DNA of 64,000 bases from VXMO01 sp965205915 (GTDB lineage Bacteria; Chloroflexota; Dehalococcoidia; UBA6926), in the NCBI GenBank assembly GCA_965205915.1, contig OZ242191.1, positions 1,426,001 through 1,490,000 on the forward strand, given 5' to 3'. The notes below the pieces were generated by a model. That model was not told the origin of the DNA, ran no database searches, and was given only the letters and a program-made list of their open reading frames with translations. Position 1 is the stretch's first letter, and every line of letters begins with the position of its first letter. This document shows, one piece after another, positions 35,389 to 44,643 of this stretch. A program made the position numbers and the translations under genes.

Positions 35389-35988
35389 ATGCGCACATTA
35401 CTCATTATCGTACTAAGCATCATAGTCTCTGTTGCGGTGATTGCTTGTGAGGGCGATGAAGAGGAGCCAACTGCCGAACATGAGATGACGGAAGAAGAGT
35501 CATCCGACGAACATGAGGAAGATGACGAGCACGAGGGCATGGAAGGTATGTCTGACATGTCTTCCTCTTCCATGGAGGACGCGGAACACGTCGCTGTGGT
35601 TCTGACGGACCAGGGTGAAATGTACACCATGGCCCCCGAAGTGGCATCTGTTCATGCCGGTCCGGTCACGTATATTGCAAGCAACGAAGGCCTGATTGAG
35701 CACGAACTCATTGTGGTCAAGCTCCTGGACATGGGCCTAGATCTCACTAGCCTGCATGTCGTTGAAGGCCAGCTTGTCGAAGTTGAGCAGGGCGACACGG
35801 TCTATCTTGCTGACGCTTCCGGCCACCATTATGGACAGGTCATCGCCTCAACCGGTCACGGTCTGCACCTTGATGCCGGCAATACCGTTGAGTTGAATGC
35901 CAATATGGAAGCAGGCCACTACATGTTGCTCTGCAACATTGCGACGCACTATCAACTTGGCATGTGGACCGAGTTCGAAGCCTCGTAG
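35389..35988 (+). CDS. Cupredoxin-like copper-binding lipoprotein
   Basis: 199 residues. A signal peptide ends in a lipobox (AVIAC), then an acidic Glu/His/Met-rich segment (about 22-65) that could scavenge copper. The C-terminal domain has 'YIASNEGLIEHELIVVKL' and 'HYMLLCNIATHYQLGMWTEF', the cupredoxin ligand set His...Cys-x4-His-x4-Met. It is thus probably a membrane-anchored blue copper electron carrier or copper-binding protein. It starts after a GGGAGG ribosome site and has its own near-consensus promoter. Confidence 0.85.
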   Translation: MRTLLIIVLSIIVSVAVIACEGDEEEPTAEHEMTEEESSDEHEEDDEHEGMEGMSDMSSSSMEDAEHVAVVLTDQGEMYTMAPEVASVHAGPVTYIASNEGLIEHELIVVKLLDMGLDLTSLHVVEGQLVEVEQGDTVYLADASGHHYGQVIASTGHGLHLDAGNTVELNANMEAGHYMLLCNIATHYQLGMWTEFEAS

Positions 35989-36206
35989 GTCTCGCGTCCT
36001 CGCACAGTTCGCCCAACCGTGGCCTCTTCATCCGGAGGGGCCGTGGTTGCTCTTAAGACCAGATGGCCCAACACGATCACATCCGCCTACGAGCCAGCGC
36101 AGTCCGCCAAGGGGATCCCCGCCCCGCCGCTATAATGGCGCAACGGAACGGCACGCTCGGCCGCCATTTGCGGCAGCCTGAGCGGGTCCCCGAGGGAGTC
36201 AACGAC

Positions 36207-36512
36207 ATGGCAACGATTCGGGCGAGATACGAAAAGGGCGTCCTGACGCCTCTGGAGCCTCTTGACCTCGAGGAGGGCAAGGAGGTCGTGGTATCAGTGC
36301 AGGACGCGCCCACGCCTGACGGCGAAGAGCATTCGAAGTCGTCGACACCATCGGATGATTCGTCTGTGCGTTCGCCGGGGCTTCTCGGCATCGTCGAAAG
36401 GGCTAAGGAACTGCAGAAATCCATGCCACCGGAAGAATTGGACGGTGTGCGCACCGATGGCGCCAAGAACTACAAACACTACCTCTATGGCCACCCCAAG
36501 GTAGAGGACTGA
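36207..36512 (+). CDS. DUF104/AF2212-type antitoxin 1
   Basis: 101 residues. 'MATIRARYEKGVLTPLEPLD' and 'EGKEVVVSVQD' form the short beta domain of the DUF104 antitoxin family, which pairs with PIN toxins. A variable linker and a helical C-terminus ending 'KNYKHYLYGHPKVED' would wrap the toxin. The TGA overlaps the ATG of the truncated PIN gene by one base. GAGGGAG precedes the start. With its toxin truncated it may only regulate or neutralise the intact pair downstream. Confidence 0.85.
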   Translation: MATIRARYEKGVLTPLEPLDLEEGKEVVVSVQDAPTPDGEEHSKSSTPSDDSSVRSPGLLGIVERAKELQKSMPPEELDGVRTDGAKNYKHYLYGHPKVED

Positions 36513-36649
36513 TGCCCGTAGTCTTCGCAGACACCGGCTATTTCATTGCGAGCCTGGATGAAAGGGACGAGAAGACACGTTCGGCCGCCATTTGCGGCAG
36601 CCTTAGCGAGTCCCCGAGGGAGTCAACGACATGGCAACGATTCGGGTGA
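36512..36649 (+). pseudogene. Truncated PIN (VapC-like) toxin
   Basis: The first 22 codons, 'MPVVFADTGYFIASLDERDE' plus KT, match the start of the intact PIN gene at 36909 (MPTLFADSGYWIAL), with the catalytic Asp. After that the frame reads into the duplicated leader and stops at TGA 36647-36649. The toxin core is missing, so this copy is inactive. The breakpoint coincides with the start of the second duplication unit. Confidence 0.85.
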
Positions 36650-36909
36650 GATACGAAAAGGGCGTCCTGACGCCACTGGAGCCGCTTGACCTCGAAGAGG
36701 GCAAAGAGGTGGTGGTATCGGTGCAGGACGCGCCCACGCCTGGCGGCGAGGATCGCGCCAAGGTGTCCGAGGATACGGGAGAGTCCCTCCTTGAGATGTT
36801 TGACAGGCTGCGCAAGTCTGTTCCCCCGGAAGCATGGGATGGTCTCCCCACGGACCTTGTCAAGAACAAGAAGCACTATCTCTACGGCCATCCCAAAGAA
36901 GAGGACTGA
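36631..36909 (+). CDS. DUF104/AF2212-type antitoxin 2
   Basis: 92 residues, starting 'MATIRVRYEKGVLTPLEPLD' as in antitoxin 1 with the same ribosome site (GAGGGAG). The middle part differs (DRAKVSEDTGESLLEMFDRL), and the C-terminal 'KKHYLYGHPKEED' is conserved. Its TGA overlaps the ATG of the intact PIN gene by one base, so antitoxin and toxin are translationally coupled. Complete VapBC-like module. Confidence 0.88.
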   Translation: MATIRVRYEKGVLTPLEPLDLEEGKEVVVSVQDAPTPGGEDRAKVSEDTGESLLEMFDRLRKSVPPEAWDGLPTDLVKNKKHYLYGHPKEED

Positions 36910-37328
36910 TGCCAACGCTGTTCGCAGACTCCGGCTACTGGATTGCGCTTCTGTACTCCGGCGATCAATTGCACCAGTTGGCAAGAGCAGTGGCTGAGCG
37001 CTTGGGATCCACGCCAATCGTAACGACTCAAATGGTGTTAGTGGAGGCACTCAACAACCTGTCCGGAAGGGGCGGCTACCTTAGAGGGCTTGCTGCGCAG
37101 ATGATTCAAGATCTGGCTGCGAGACCCAACGTCGAAATCATCTTGCAGACGGATGATCAGTTCAGGGCCGCAGTGGAACGATATGCTGCTCGAAATGACC
37201 AATCGTGGAGTCTCACAGACTGCGCGAGCTTTCTCGTGATGGAAGAGCGAGGGTTGTCCGAGGCGCTGGCCTACGACCGTGACTTCGAGCAGGCGGGGTT
37301 TGTCGCGCTACTACGATCTGTCACCTAA
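36909..37328 (+). CDS. PIN-domain toxin (VapC-like)
   Basis: 139 residues. The PIN fold acidic residues are visible: 'LFADSGYWIALL' (Asp1), 'VTTQMVLVEALN' (Glu), 'QSWSLTDCASFLVMEERGL' (Asp in LTDCAS) and 'ALAYDRDFEQAGF' (last Asp). PIN toxins are Mg-dependent RNases that cut tRNA or rRNA. The gene follows its antitoxin with one overlapping base. It is convergent with the small frames at 37325-37417 and the PaREP1-like gene. Confidence 0.92.
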   Translation: MPTLFADSGYWIALLYSGDQLHQLARAVAERLGSTPIVTTQMVLVEALNNLSGRGGYLRGLAAQMIQDLAARPNVEIILQTDDQFRAAVERYAARNDQSWSLTDCASFLVMEERGLSEALAYDRDFEQAGFVALLRSVT

Positions 37329-37417
37329 GTGGCGGTGACTATCGCATCCGCGTCCTCTAGCAAGCGCTTGTTGTAGTCAATGAGACACCCCGGCGGGTAT
37401 CGGTTGGGGTCACTCAC
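37325..37417 (-). CDS. 30-residue frame after the PaREP1-like gene, possible relic
   Basis: A GTG at 37417 overlaps the preceding stop by eight bases and opens 'SDPNRYPPGCLIDYNKRLLE' and a few more residues. 'DPNxYPPG' matches the N-terminus of the small protein at 52964 (MNDPNVYPPGWD), so this may be a truncated relative or a short coupled partner. Support is weak. Confidence 0.35.
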   Translation of the reverse strand: MSDPNRYPPGCLIDYNKRLLEDADAIVTAT

Positions 37418-37772
37418 CGTTGATGAGCGCGTCAACCTTTTCCATGAATCGTGAGACCTGGCCAAGGCTCTGGCGCACGTCTCTGCTTGCGAATCGACCT
37501 TCGTAAAAGTTGGTGTGTAGACCTCCGGCCTCGTTGAAGAGGGTGCGGAGCGTATCGTCATCCGTCTCTTCTACCAAGCGGCTTACCGCCCCATAAAGCA
37601 GACCATGACTGTTGTGATCCAGCCCGCGCAGCACCGCGTAGGCCTTGACCAACTGGGCGGCCGCGCCCCAGCCCTTCTCAGAGGCTTGGCGAAGGTCGTC
37701 GTGTGACAGTTCCACAAATGCCTGATCAAGAAACCTGCGGCCCTGTTCCGCGTATCCATTGGAGTTCGTCAT
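37410..37772 (-). CDS. PaREP1-like (HEPN-type) protein, copy 1
   Basis: From ATG 37772, 120 residues, all helical. 'YAEQGRRFLDQAFVELSHDD', 'LRQASEKGWGAAAQLVKAYA' and 'HNSHGLLYGAVSRLVEE' match the PaREP1-like HEPN family, in which the 'A(S/A)EKxWGAAAxxVKA' helix is diagnostic. HEPN proteins often serve in toxin-antitoxin or nucleotidyltransferase-linked systems. A full-length paralogue lies at 45584. No MNT partner is seen. Lies downstream of the 16S terminator in the same direction. Confidence 0.75.
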   Translation of the reverse strand: MTNSNGYAEQGRRFLDQAFVELSHDDLRQASEKGWGAAAQLVKAYAVLRGLDHNSHGLLYGAVSRLVEETDDDTLRTLFNEAGGLHTNFYEGRFASRDVRQSLGQVSRFMEKVDALINGE

Positions 37773-37844
37773 AGCGTCCAGAATAAGCGAGAGACCTTTG
37801 GTTGTGACACTGCTACACCCGAAACGCGACACCCGCAGGCCAAC

Positions 37845-37868
37845 AAAAAACCCCGCGAAAGCGCGAGG
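37845..37868 (-). terminator. Terminator of the 16S rRNA unit
   Basis: On the minus strand CCTCGCG pairs with CGCGGGG (one G-T pair) around CTTT and is followed by six T. It lies just past the processing stem, so transcription stops soon after 16S and no 23S follows. Confidence 0.88.
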
Positions 37869-37878
37869 TATATAAAAA

Positions 37879-37908
37879 CACCTTAGCAGCTTGATAGTGG
37901 AAGGAAGG
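37879..37908 (-). other. 3' arm of the 16S precursor processing stem
   Basis: The 30 bases here are complementary to 39645-39674 in the 16S leader with two mismatches. Pairing would loop out the whole 16S and form an RNase III-type substrate, as known for pre-16S in other bacteria. Confidence 0.8.
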
Positions 37909-38110
37909 GTTTGGTCTTCGGTTCAATGAGTTTTCAACTTTGTGCGCCGAAGCGCGCAGCGATCTTTGGTGTCCTGCCCGTGATCCGACCGGGGTTCCGC
38001 CACCCTCGAAAGGGCAGTTCATGCCACTCAGACACCGGACTTCAAGGCAGGAGAATCGCTGACCGACCTGGGTGCAATGCGCGCCACGTAAAGCGACGCG
38101 ATTGACTCCC

Positions 38111-39622
<1,512 letters not shown>

Positions 39623-39644
39623 CGAATTGAACGGAAGGCCTCTG

Positions 39645-39674
39645 CCTTCCTTCCACTATCCAGCTGTTAAGGTG
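39645..39674 (-). other. 5' arm of the 16S precursor processing stem
   Basis: Reads CACCTTAACAGCTGGATAGT (then GGAAGGAAGG) on the minus strand, complementary to 37879-37908. It lies about 22 bases before the mature 16S start. Confidence 0.8.
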
Positions 39675-39710
39675 CTCACACCCTCTCCCGTAGGAAAGGG
39701 CGCAACGTTC

Positions 39711-39739
39711 AGACTATGCGTGTCGATGCCTCGTGTCAA
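39711..39739 (-). promoter_or_regulatory. 16S rRNA promoter
   Basis: On the minus strand TTGACA (39739-39734) and TAGTCT (39716-39711) are 17 bases apart. It precedes the 16S leader and stem, with the predicted start about 80 bases before the mature 5' end. It is the only strong promoter match ahead of the gene. Confidence 0.82.
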
Positions 39740-39855
39740 GCCTGTTAAGCCGTCAAACACGCCAAAAACGGGGTTTTGCGCGAGGCCCAACCGCGTCCCC
39801 GTGATGGTCGTCTCGCTATGATGAGGTCGGCGTGGTTTCGCGGCGAGGGTGGACG

Positions 39856-40743
39856 ATGATTATCAGCCGTTCTGTTGTGCTTGGGGCGGCGATCTTCGGC
39901 GGGGGGCTGCTCGCGTCAACGGTCGCCACGCGCCTGCTGCTTTCCTGGCTGCCTGAACTCTTCGCGTCAACGGCGCTGTTCCCGGCCAGCGCACTCTTCC
40001 GCGCGCTCCCGATCCCCATCATGGCGGGGTTGACCCTGTTTGCGGCCCTGACCGCATTCCGCAACGTCGCCGCCCGAGATGATACGCGTCGCGCCGCCAC
40101 CGATGCCCCGATCTACTTCTTCGGCCTGACCCTCCTCTACGTCACGTTTGCGCTCGCGGTCCCGCTCTTCGAAATCTGGCACTACGAGCCGGCCATCTAC
40201 GGCCCGGTGGCGATCATCCTGCTTGTGACCGCCCTCCGGCAAAGCATCACCCAGCCGAGCGAGCACGGAGATCCCGAAGACTCCCGACCGACGGAGCGCG
40301 CGCGACCGGGCAAAGCCATCGTGCTGGCGGCGCTTGCGGCGGCCATGTCCGCCGGCGCGAGCGTCGCCTATGGACGCGAACTGCTGGCAGAAAACACCGG
40401 CGACTGCACCAGATCCTACTGCTCGACCGAGCTGACGATCACCATCCTGGTAGTGATGGCGGTCGGCGCGACGGTTGCGTCCGGCGTCGTCTTGCGGGGC
40501 GCTCGGCGGCAGGGCGATGTGGAAAGGTTCACCATCACCCTCGTGACAGTGTTTGCCTGCCTCTCGCTGCTCACCGCCCCGATGGTCGTATTCCGGCTCG
40601 TACCCCACTACTATTTCGTGCCAAGCCTCTTCTACGGCCTATCAGCGCTCGCGTTGCTCATCAGCGTGTCAGCCAATTCAGAACTCACGGGCGTTCCACA
40701 GCCCACGCCGGAACTCCGCCCGCCGCCGGATATGCCGATATAG
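39856..40743 (+). CDS. Multi-helix membrane protein of unknown function, copy 1
   Basis: ATG 39856 follows GAGGGTGG; 295 residues. I count six to seven hydrophobic helices, for example 'SVVLGAAIFGGGLLASTVAT', 'IYFFGLTLLYVTFALAVPLF' and 'YFVPSLFYGLSALALLISVS', and a loop with two Cys (DCTRSYCS). The tail ends 'PTPELRPPPDMPI'. It is convergent with an EcsC-family gene; the same convergent pair recurs at 42613/43558, so the two genes may act together. No family recognised. Confidence 0.75.
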   Translation: MIISRSVVLGAAIFGGGLLASTVATRLLLSWLPELFASTALFPASALFRALPIPIMAGLTLFAALTAFRNVAARDDTRRAATDAPIYFFGLTLLYVTFALAVPLFEIWHYEPAIYGPVAIILLVTALRQSITQPSEHGDPEDSRPTERARPGKAIVLAALAAAMSAGASVAYGRELLAENTGDCTRSYCSTELTITILVVMAVGATVASGVVLRGARRQGDVERFTITLVTVFACLSLLTAPMVVFRLVPHYYFVPSLFYGLSALALLISVSANSELTGVPQPTPELRPPPDMPI

Positions 40744-40773
40744 GCGGGGGTTGCGTAGCTAAAGCGGAGGGAC

Positions 40774-41604
40774 CTATTCCACTTCGTCGTCGGAACCGAG
40801 GGAGTCAACGAAGTCAGGCGGGCCCTCCAGGGCGACGTCTCTGAGGTGCTTTTTAAGGTCCCTGGTCATTTGACGAAATGTGATGGCTGTCACACCGGCC
40901 GATGCCACTGCGCCGGCGACGGGGATGAGTTTGGCGACTCCTCGTCCAAAGGACTGCCGTGTCACCTTAATCCCAACTTGCTCAGCCACCTTCTTGACGA
41001 GCGGGTAATACCACGATTCTGCCAGACCCATCCTGGGCACGTATTTGGCTGCCCCCTTACCAAATTGAGAGGCAGTCAATCCCAATACTTTATTGGCTAT
41101 CACAACACCATGAAGCGATCCGAGAATCAGGATTAGCCGGCCCTCCGTTTCCTCATCCAACTGCAATTCGCCTTCCGGAAAGAGGTCTGGCCACCCATAG
41201 AGATAGGCCAATTTCTGCGAGCAAACCAGAGCGTGCCAATAGAACTGCGCAAGGTCTACCGGGATAGTGGCTGCCATCGCTAATCCGCCGGGGAGGCCGG
41301 TCACAGCGGAGGCCCCGGCTGTCACTAGCAGGTGATTCCTTATGGCGGAATCCGCCTGCTTGTCCAGGAACTCTATGGGCACACCGGCATCAATCGGGTT
41401 CGTCTCAATTGCCAAATCGATGTCGATGCCGGTAGGAGCGCTTTCGTGACTAAACCCGTCCCTCAGATAGCTCTCACGGTTGACCCTTAAGCCGGGGATT
41501 CTCCCTGCCGCGGCAATCAGGCTGCGCACGACGGCTTGCAGTCGACCATCATCCCATTCACCGTTGCCTGAATCCACAAGTCGAGCGTCGTCCGAATCGT
41601 CCAT
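40774..41604 (-). CDS. EcsC family protein, copy 1
   Basis: From ATG 41604, 276 residues. The EcsC-like core has 'VTGLPGGLAMAATIPVDLA', 'FYWHALVCSQKLAYLYGWPD' and 'VTRQSFGRGVAKLIPVAG'. EcsC proteins are membrane-associated, with Gly-rich amphipathic helices; their role is poorly known. The N-terminal 50 residues are acidic (MDDSDDARLVDSGNG). It faces the membrane protein gene, 30 bases between stops. Confidence 0.8.
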   Translation of the reverse strand: MDDSDDARLVDSGNGEWDDGRLQAVVRSLIAAAGRIPGLRVNRESYLRDGFSHESAPTGIDIDLAIETNPIDAGVPIEFLDKQADSAIRNHLLVTAGASAVTGLPGGLAMAATIPVDLAQFYWHALVCSQKLAYLYGWPDLFPEGELQLDEETEGRLILILGSLHGVVIANKVLGLTASQFGKGAAKYVPRMGLAESWYYPLVKKVAEQVGIKVTRQSFGRGVAKLIPVAGAVASAGVTAITFRQMTRDLKKHLRDVALEGPPDFVDSLGSDDEVE

Positions 41605-41709
41605 GTTTCGTCCCCCGTCGCGTCTAATCCACAGTGTGCAATCGACTAACACTACAACAACGGGCGAAGAGGGCAAAACTGCCAATATGGGAAGAGCCGG
41701 GCCTGGCAG

Positions 41710-41740
41710 CTCCACCCACCCCCCGGACATACCGATATAG
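41710..41740 (+). repeat. Membrane-protein 3'-tail copy
   Basis: The frame ends 'STHPPDIPI' plus TAG, with CCGGACATACCGATATAGG closely matching CCGGATATGCCGATATAGG at the end of the gene at 39856. No membrane protein body precedes it. It lies between EcsC copy 1 and the PLD-RRM gene. Confidence 0.65.
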
Positions 41741-41836
41741 GCAAACCGCGGCCTCACGTCCCAAACAAGACTTGGAGAGTGGTACGATCCACATCTGCGC
41801 CACTACCAGCCGGACGTCAAGAGAGAAGGTTCCCCC

Positions 41837-42544
41837 ATGGCTACATTCCTTACCACAGAAGACATAGTAAGCCACCTTCACAAGATCATCGAGCAAGCCG
41901 CCGGAGAGCTTATCCTCATCAGTCCTTATATCGATGCGGACGACGAGACCATGAATCGACTCAGGGACAAAGCCGGTAAGACTGCCATTCATGTGGTCTA
42001 TAGGTACAAGAAATCCACAAAGAGACCCAACTTAAACCCAGATGATAGAGCCTTCTTTGACTCGATCGGCGCAAGGGTTTCCTCCCTCAAGGATCTCCAT
42101 ACCAAATGCTATCTGAACCAGAAAGAGGCATTGGTGACATCAATGAACCTCTACAGGTACTCACAGGAAAACAACGACGAGATGGGGATACTGGTTTCGA
42201 AACAGGACGATTCGGTGTTGTATGAGGCCATTTATCGGGAGGCCAACCGCTTGGGGGGTGCAACCGATGAGCTGTCTACGGCAAGAAAGCGTGAGCCAAC
42301 GAGGATATACGTCGGAAACCTTAACTTTCAGGCCTCAGATCAAGATCTCCAAGAGCTCTTTTCGCAGCACGGCGAGGTCGCGTATGCGCAAATCGAGATC
42401 GACAGGTACAGTATGCGCTCCCGCGGGTTTGGGTTTGTTGAGATGCCCAACGGCTCTGAGGCCGCAGCTGCCATGTCTGCCCTGAAGGGCCAAGAGTATC
42501 AAGGCCGCCAGCTTTCCGTCAACGAAGTAACCGAACGCCGCTAA
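41837..42544 (+). CDS. Phospholipase D-like domain fused to an RRM RNA-binding domain
   Basis: 235 residues in two domains. Residues about 1-145 are PLD-like: 'AAGELILISPYIDADDE' and a single HKD-like motif 'LHTKCYLNQKEALVTSMNL', with the HxK and S-x-N parts present but the Asp replaced. Residues about 156-232 are a complete RRM: RNP2 'RIYVGNLNF' and RNP1 'RGFGFVEM'. PLD nucleases of one motif dimerise; the RRM should bind single-stranded RNA. So it may be an RNA-targeted nuclease or an RNA-binding scaffold. It lies between two EcsC/membrane protein pairs, in an accessory region. ATG follows a weak ribosome site. Confidence 0.85.
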   Translation: MATFLTTEDIVSHLHKIIEQAAGELILISPYIDADDETMNRLRDKAGKTAIHVVYRYKKSTKRPNLNPDDRAFFDSIGARVSSLKDLHTKCYLNQKEALVTSMNLYRYSQENNDEMGILVSKQDDSVLYEAIYREANRLGGATDELSTARKREPTRIYVGNLNFQASDQDLQELFSQHGEVAYAQIEIDRYSMRSRGFGFVEMPNGSEAAAAMSALKGQEYQGRQLSVNEVTERR

Positions 42545-42612
42545 GGCGTAAGAGAGCGCCCCGACTGACAGCCGCGCTGATTTGCGAAGGTGAGAGCGCG
42601 CAGACTGATGCC

Positions 42613-43540
42613 ATGACTGTCCGGCGCTACTCCGTTGTGTTGGGGGCAACCGCCGTCGCTACGCTCCTCGTGGCGACGGCGGCAGCAACTCTGATGATGT
42701 CCAGCACAAATTGGATGGATGATAACAAAGGGCTGGGGGACATTGGTGGATGGGCCGTCCTGTTTATTGTCAGGGCACTCTTCGTTCCCGTCATGCTATT
42801 CGTAGCGGTGCGGGCCGGGTGTCGCGCCATCAAAATCGCATGGAGGCGGGGTGAAGGGTTTCCGCCGACGGCGAACTCGGCCATCAGATATTTCGGTGTG
42901 ATGGCTCTGTACATCCCTCTGGGCAAGTGCTAGCTCTCGACACGCTGTTGCTGTTAGAGGCCTTCCTTTATCCATTGCCGGTGCTGCTCCTGTTGGTGGC
43001 CACTATTCTTACGACCAGTAAGAATGGACGGTTGCCGGGGCCTCCGGTTGTGGCGCCACGCGTGGCCGTCATACTTGTGGCCGTGGCCTGGATGGTCGTG
43101 ATCGGAGCAAGCGCGGCCTATGCGCAGTTTGTTCTGGCGGGAAACGCGATAGAACAGTGTTTTGCCGGGGAATGCCCGCCTGAACGAACCGTTGGCGCGA
43201 TGGCCTTTATGGCCGCCGCCGCAACGGTGACTGCCGTTGCGGTCCTGTTGAGTTTGCGTAAACCCACGGGGATGACACGGTTGGGCATCATCGGCGCAGT
43301 GGCATTTGCATGCCTCACGCTCCTATTCCCGACCACCATCATGCCGTCGTTTGTCATGCCATACTACGCCTTTGTGCCCGGTTTCTTCTACGGGGTCGCC
43401 GCAGGCGCATTCCTGATTGTCGCTGTTGCTCGCAAGGAAGAGGACCCATTTCAGTTCGCAACCGCCCAGCCAACCCGGACCTCACCGATGTCCCACACCC
43501 CGTCCCGCAACTCCGCCCGCCGCCGGATGTGCCGATTTAA
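42613..43540 (+). pseudogene. Frameshifted copy of the multi-helix membrane protein
   Basis: The frame 42613-42933 gives two helices and stops at 'ALYIPLGKC'; a second frame from about 42927 continues with 'LPVLLLLVATILTTSKNGR' and 'FAGECPPERTVGAMAFMAAA'; a third frame near 43440 supplies the tail 'PQLRPPPDVPI'. Aligned with the protein at 39856, order and spacing agree, so at least two frameshifts break one ancestral gene. Like copy 1 it is convergent with an EcsC-family gene. Confidence 0.75.
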
Positions 43541-43557
43541 AAGGGGATGTGCGCGGT

Positions 43558-44394
43558 CTATTCCGCGCTCTCGGGAGCTTCACTCGCGCTGGCAAGGTCT
43601 ATCGTTTCTCCCAAGGCGGCGTTTCGAAGATGTTCCTTCAGGTTCTTGGTCATCTGGCGAAACGTGTATGCGGTTACACCACCTGATGCGACGGCGCCTA
43701 CGATTGGAATCACCTTCGCAACTGACCTGCCGAACGATTGCCGCGTGACCGTGATGCCGACTTGTGACGCGACGCTCTTGATGAGCGGGTAGTACCACGA
43801 GCTTGCCAAACCTGTTCGCGGCAGGTACTTCGCGGCGCTCTTGCCAAGTTGGGCGGCGGTGAATGACATTCCCTTGTTGACCACTTCAATGCCGTGGAGC
43901 GCGCCCAAGAGCAGGATTAGGCGGGCTTCCGTCTCCTCATCCAATTCCAGCTCACCATCGGGAAAGAGGTCGGGCCAACCGTACAGATAAGCCAACTCCT
44001 GCGCGCATACCAGGGAGTGCCAATAGAACTGAGCGAGATCAGCGGGGATTGTGGCCGCCATCAACAGGCCGCCGGGAATCCCCGTGAGCGCTGAGACGCC
44101 TGATGCAGCCACGAGGTGCTTTCTGCCAATGGCATCGGCGCGCTCGTCCAAGACGTGCATCGGCACGCCGGCCTCGATCGGGCTGTTGTGAATAACCGCC
44201 GCTACAGTAATTCCCTCTTCGAACGTGAAAGAACCAAGTTGGTTGCGCAGAAAATCGTCGCGATTGACCTTAAAGCCGGGAATCTTCATCGCTGCAACCA
44301 TGAGGCTTCGCACCACCAATTGCAGTCGACCCTCCTCGGGCTCAGTTTCCGTTGAATCGTCCGATCGAGCGTCGTCAGTGGTAGTCATGCTCAT
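43558..44394 (-). CDS. EcsC family protein, copy 2
   Basis: 278 residues, full-length paralogue of the protein at 40774: 'LTGIPGGLLMAATIPADLAQ', 'YWHSLVCAQELAYLYGWPDL', 'VTRQSFGRSVAKVIPIVGAV'. The N-terminus is again acidic (DDARSDDSTETEPEE). A second ATG at 44388 is possible. Unlike its convergent neighbour, this copy has no visible damage, so the EcsC gene may still be under selection. Confidence 0.82.
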   Translation of the reverse strand: MSMTTTDDARSDDSTETEPEEGRLQLVVRSLMVAAMKIPGFKVNRDDFLRNQLGSFTFEEGITVAAVIHNSPIEAGVPMHVLDERADAIGRKHLVAASGVSALTGIPGGLLMAATIPADLAQFYWHSLVCAQELAYLYGWPDLFPDGELELDEETEARLILLLGALHGIEVVNKGMSFTAAQLGKSAAKYLPRTGLASSWYYPLIKSVASQVGITVTRQSFGRSVAKVIPIVGAVASGGVTAYTFRQMTKNLKEHLRNAALGETIDLASASEAPESAE

Positions 44395-44463
44395 GCCCTC
44401 GTCTCGGCGTTTATGTGGTTTGCAACTCCGTCATCCTACGGGCGATGTGTCGGGCGCCGCAAC

Positions 44464-44609
44464 CTATTCCGCAGCCGAGTCCCCTCGCGAACCTATATCA
44501 GACGAAGCCTGCTCCCCCCTCAATCAGCGCCAACTCCGCGTCCGGGTCCGCCCCACCCGAACCGGTGCCACAACTCCGCCCGCCGCCGGACGCGGTGATC
44601 TGGCATAAG
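44464..44609. repeat. Concatenated tails of three different genes
   Basis: Three fragments lie head to tail. At 44464-44505 a minus-strand piece ends '...GDSAAE' and resembles the EcsC gene ends (weak). At 44514-44556 is the portal gene end on the minus strand; 44521-44548 is identical in all 28 bases to 46055-46082. At 44559-44609 a plus-strand copy of the membrane-protein tail gives 'PQLRPPPD'. No gene is otherwise seen in 44395-44643. Confidence 0.7.
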
Positions 44610-44643
44610 GGGCGCGAACAGCGGGGTACTATCAAGTGAACTC

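Larger units (their letters stand above)
36152..36655 (+). repeat. Tandem duplication of a VapBC-like unit (offset 424 bases)
   Basis: The leader 'CGGCCGCCATTTGCGGCAGC' with the following 'CCCCGAGGGAGTCAACGAC', and the first ~25 codons of the antitoxin gene, occur at 36152 and again at 36576. The second copy cuts into the first toxin gene. A perfect TATAAT lies at 36131 ahead of the first unit; no good -35 is seen. Confidence 0.85.
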
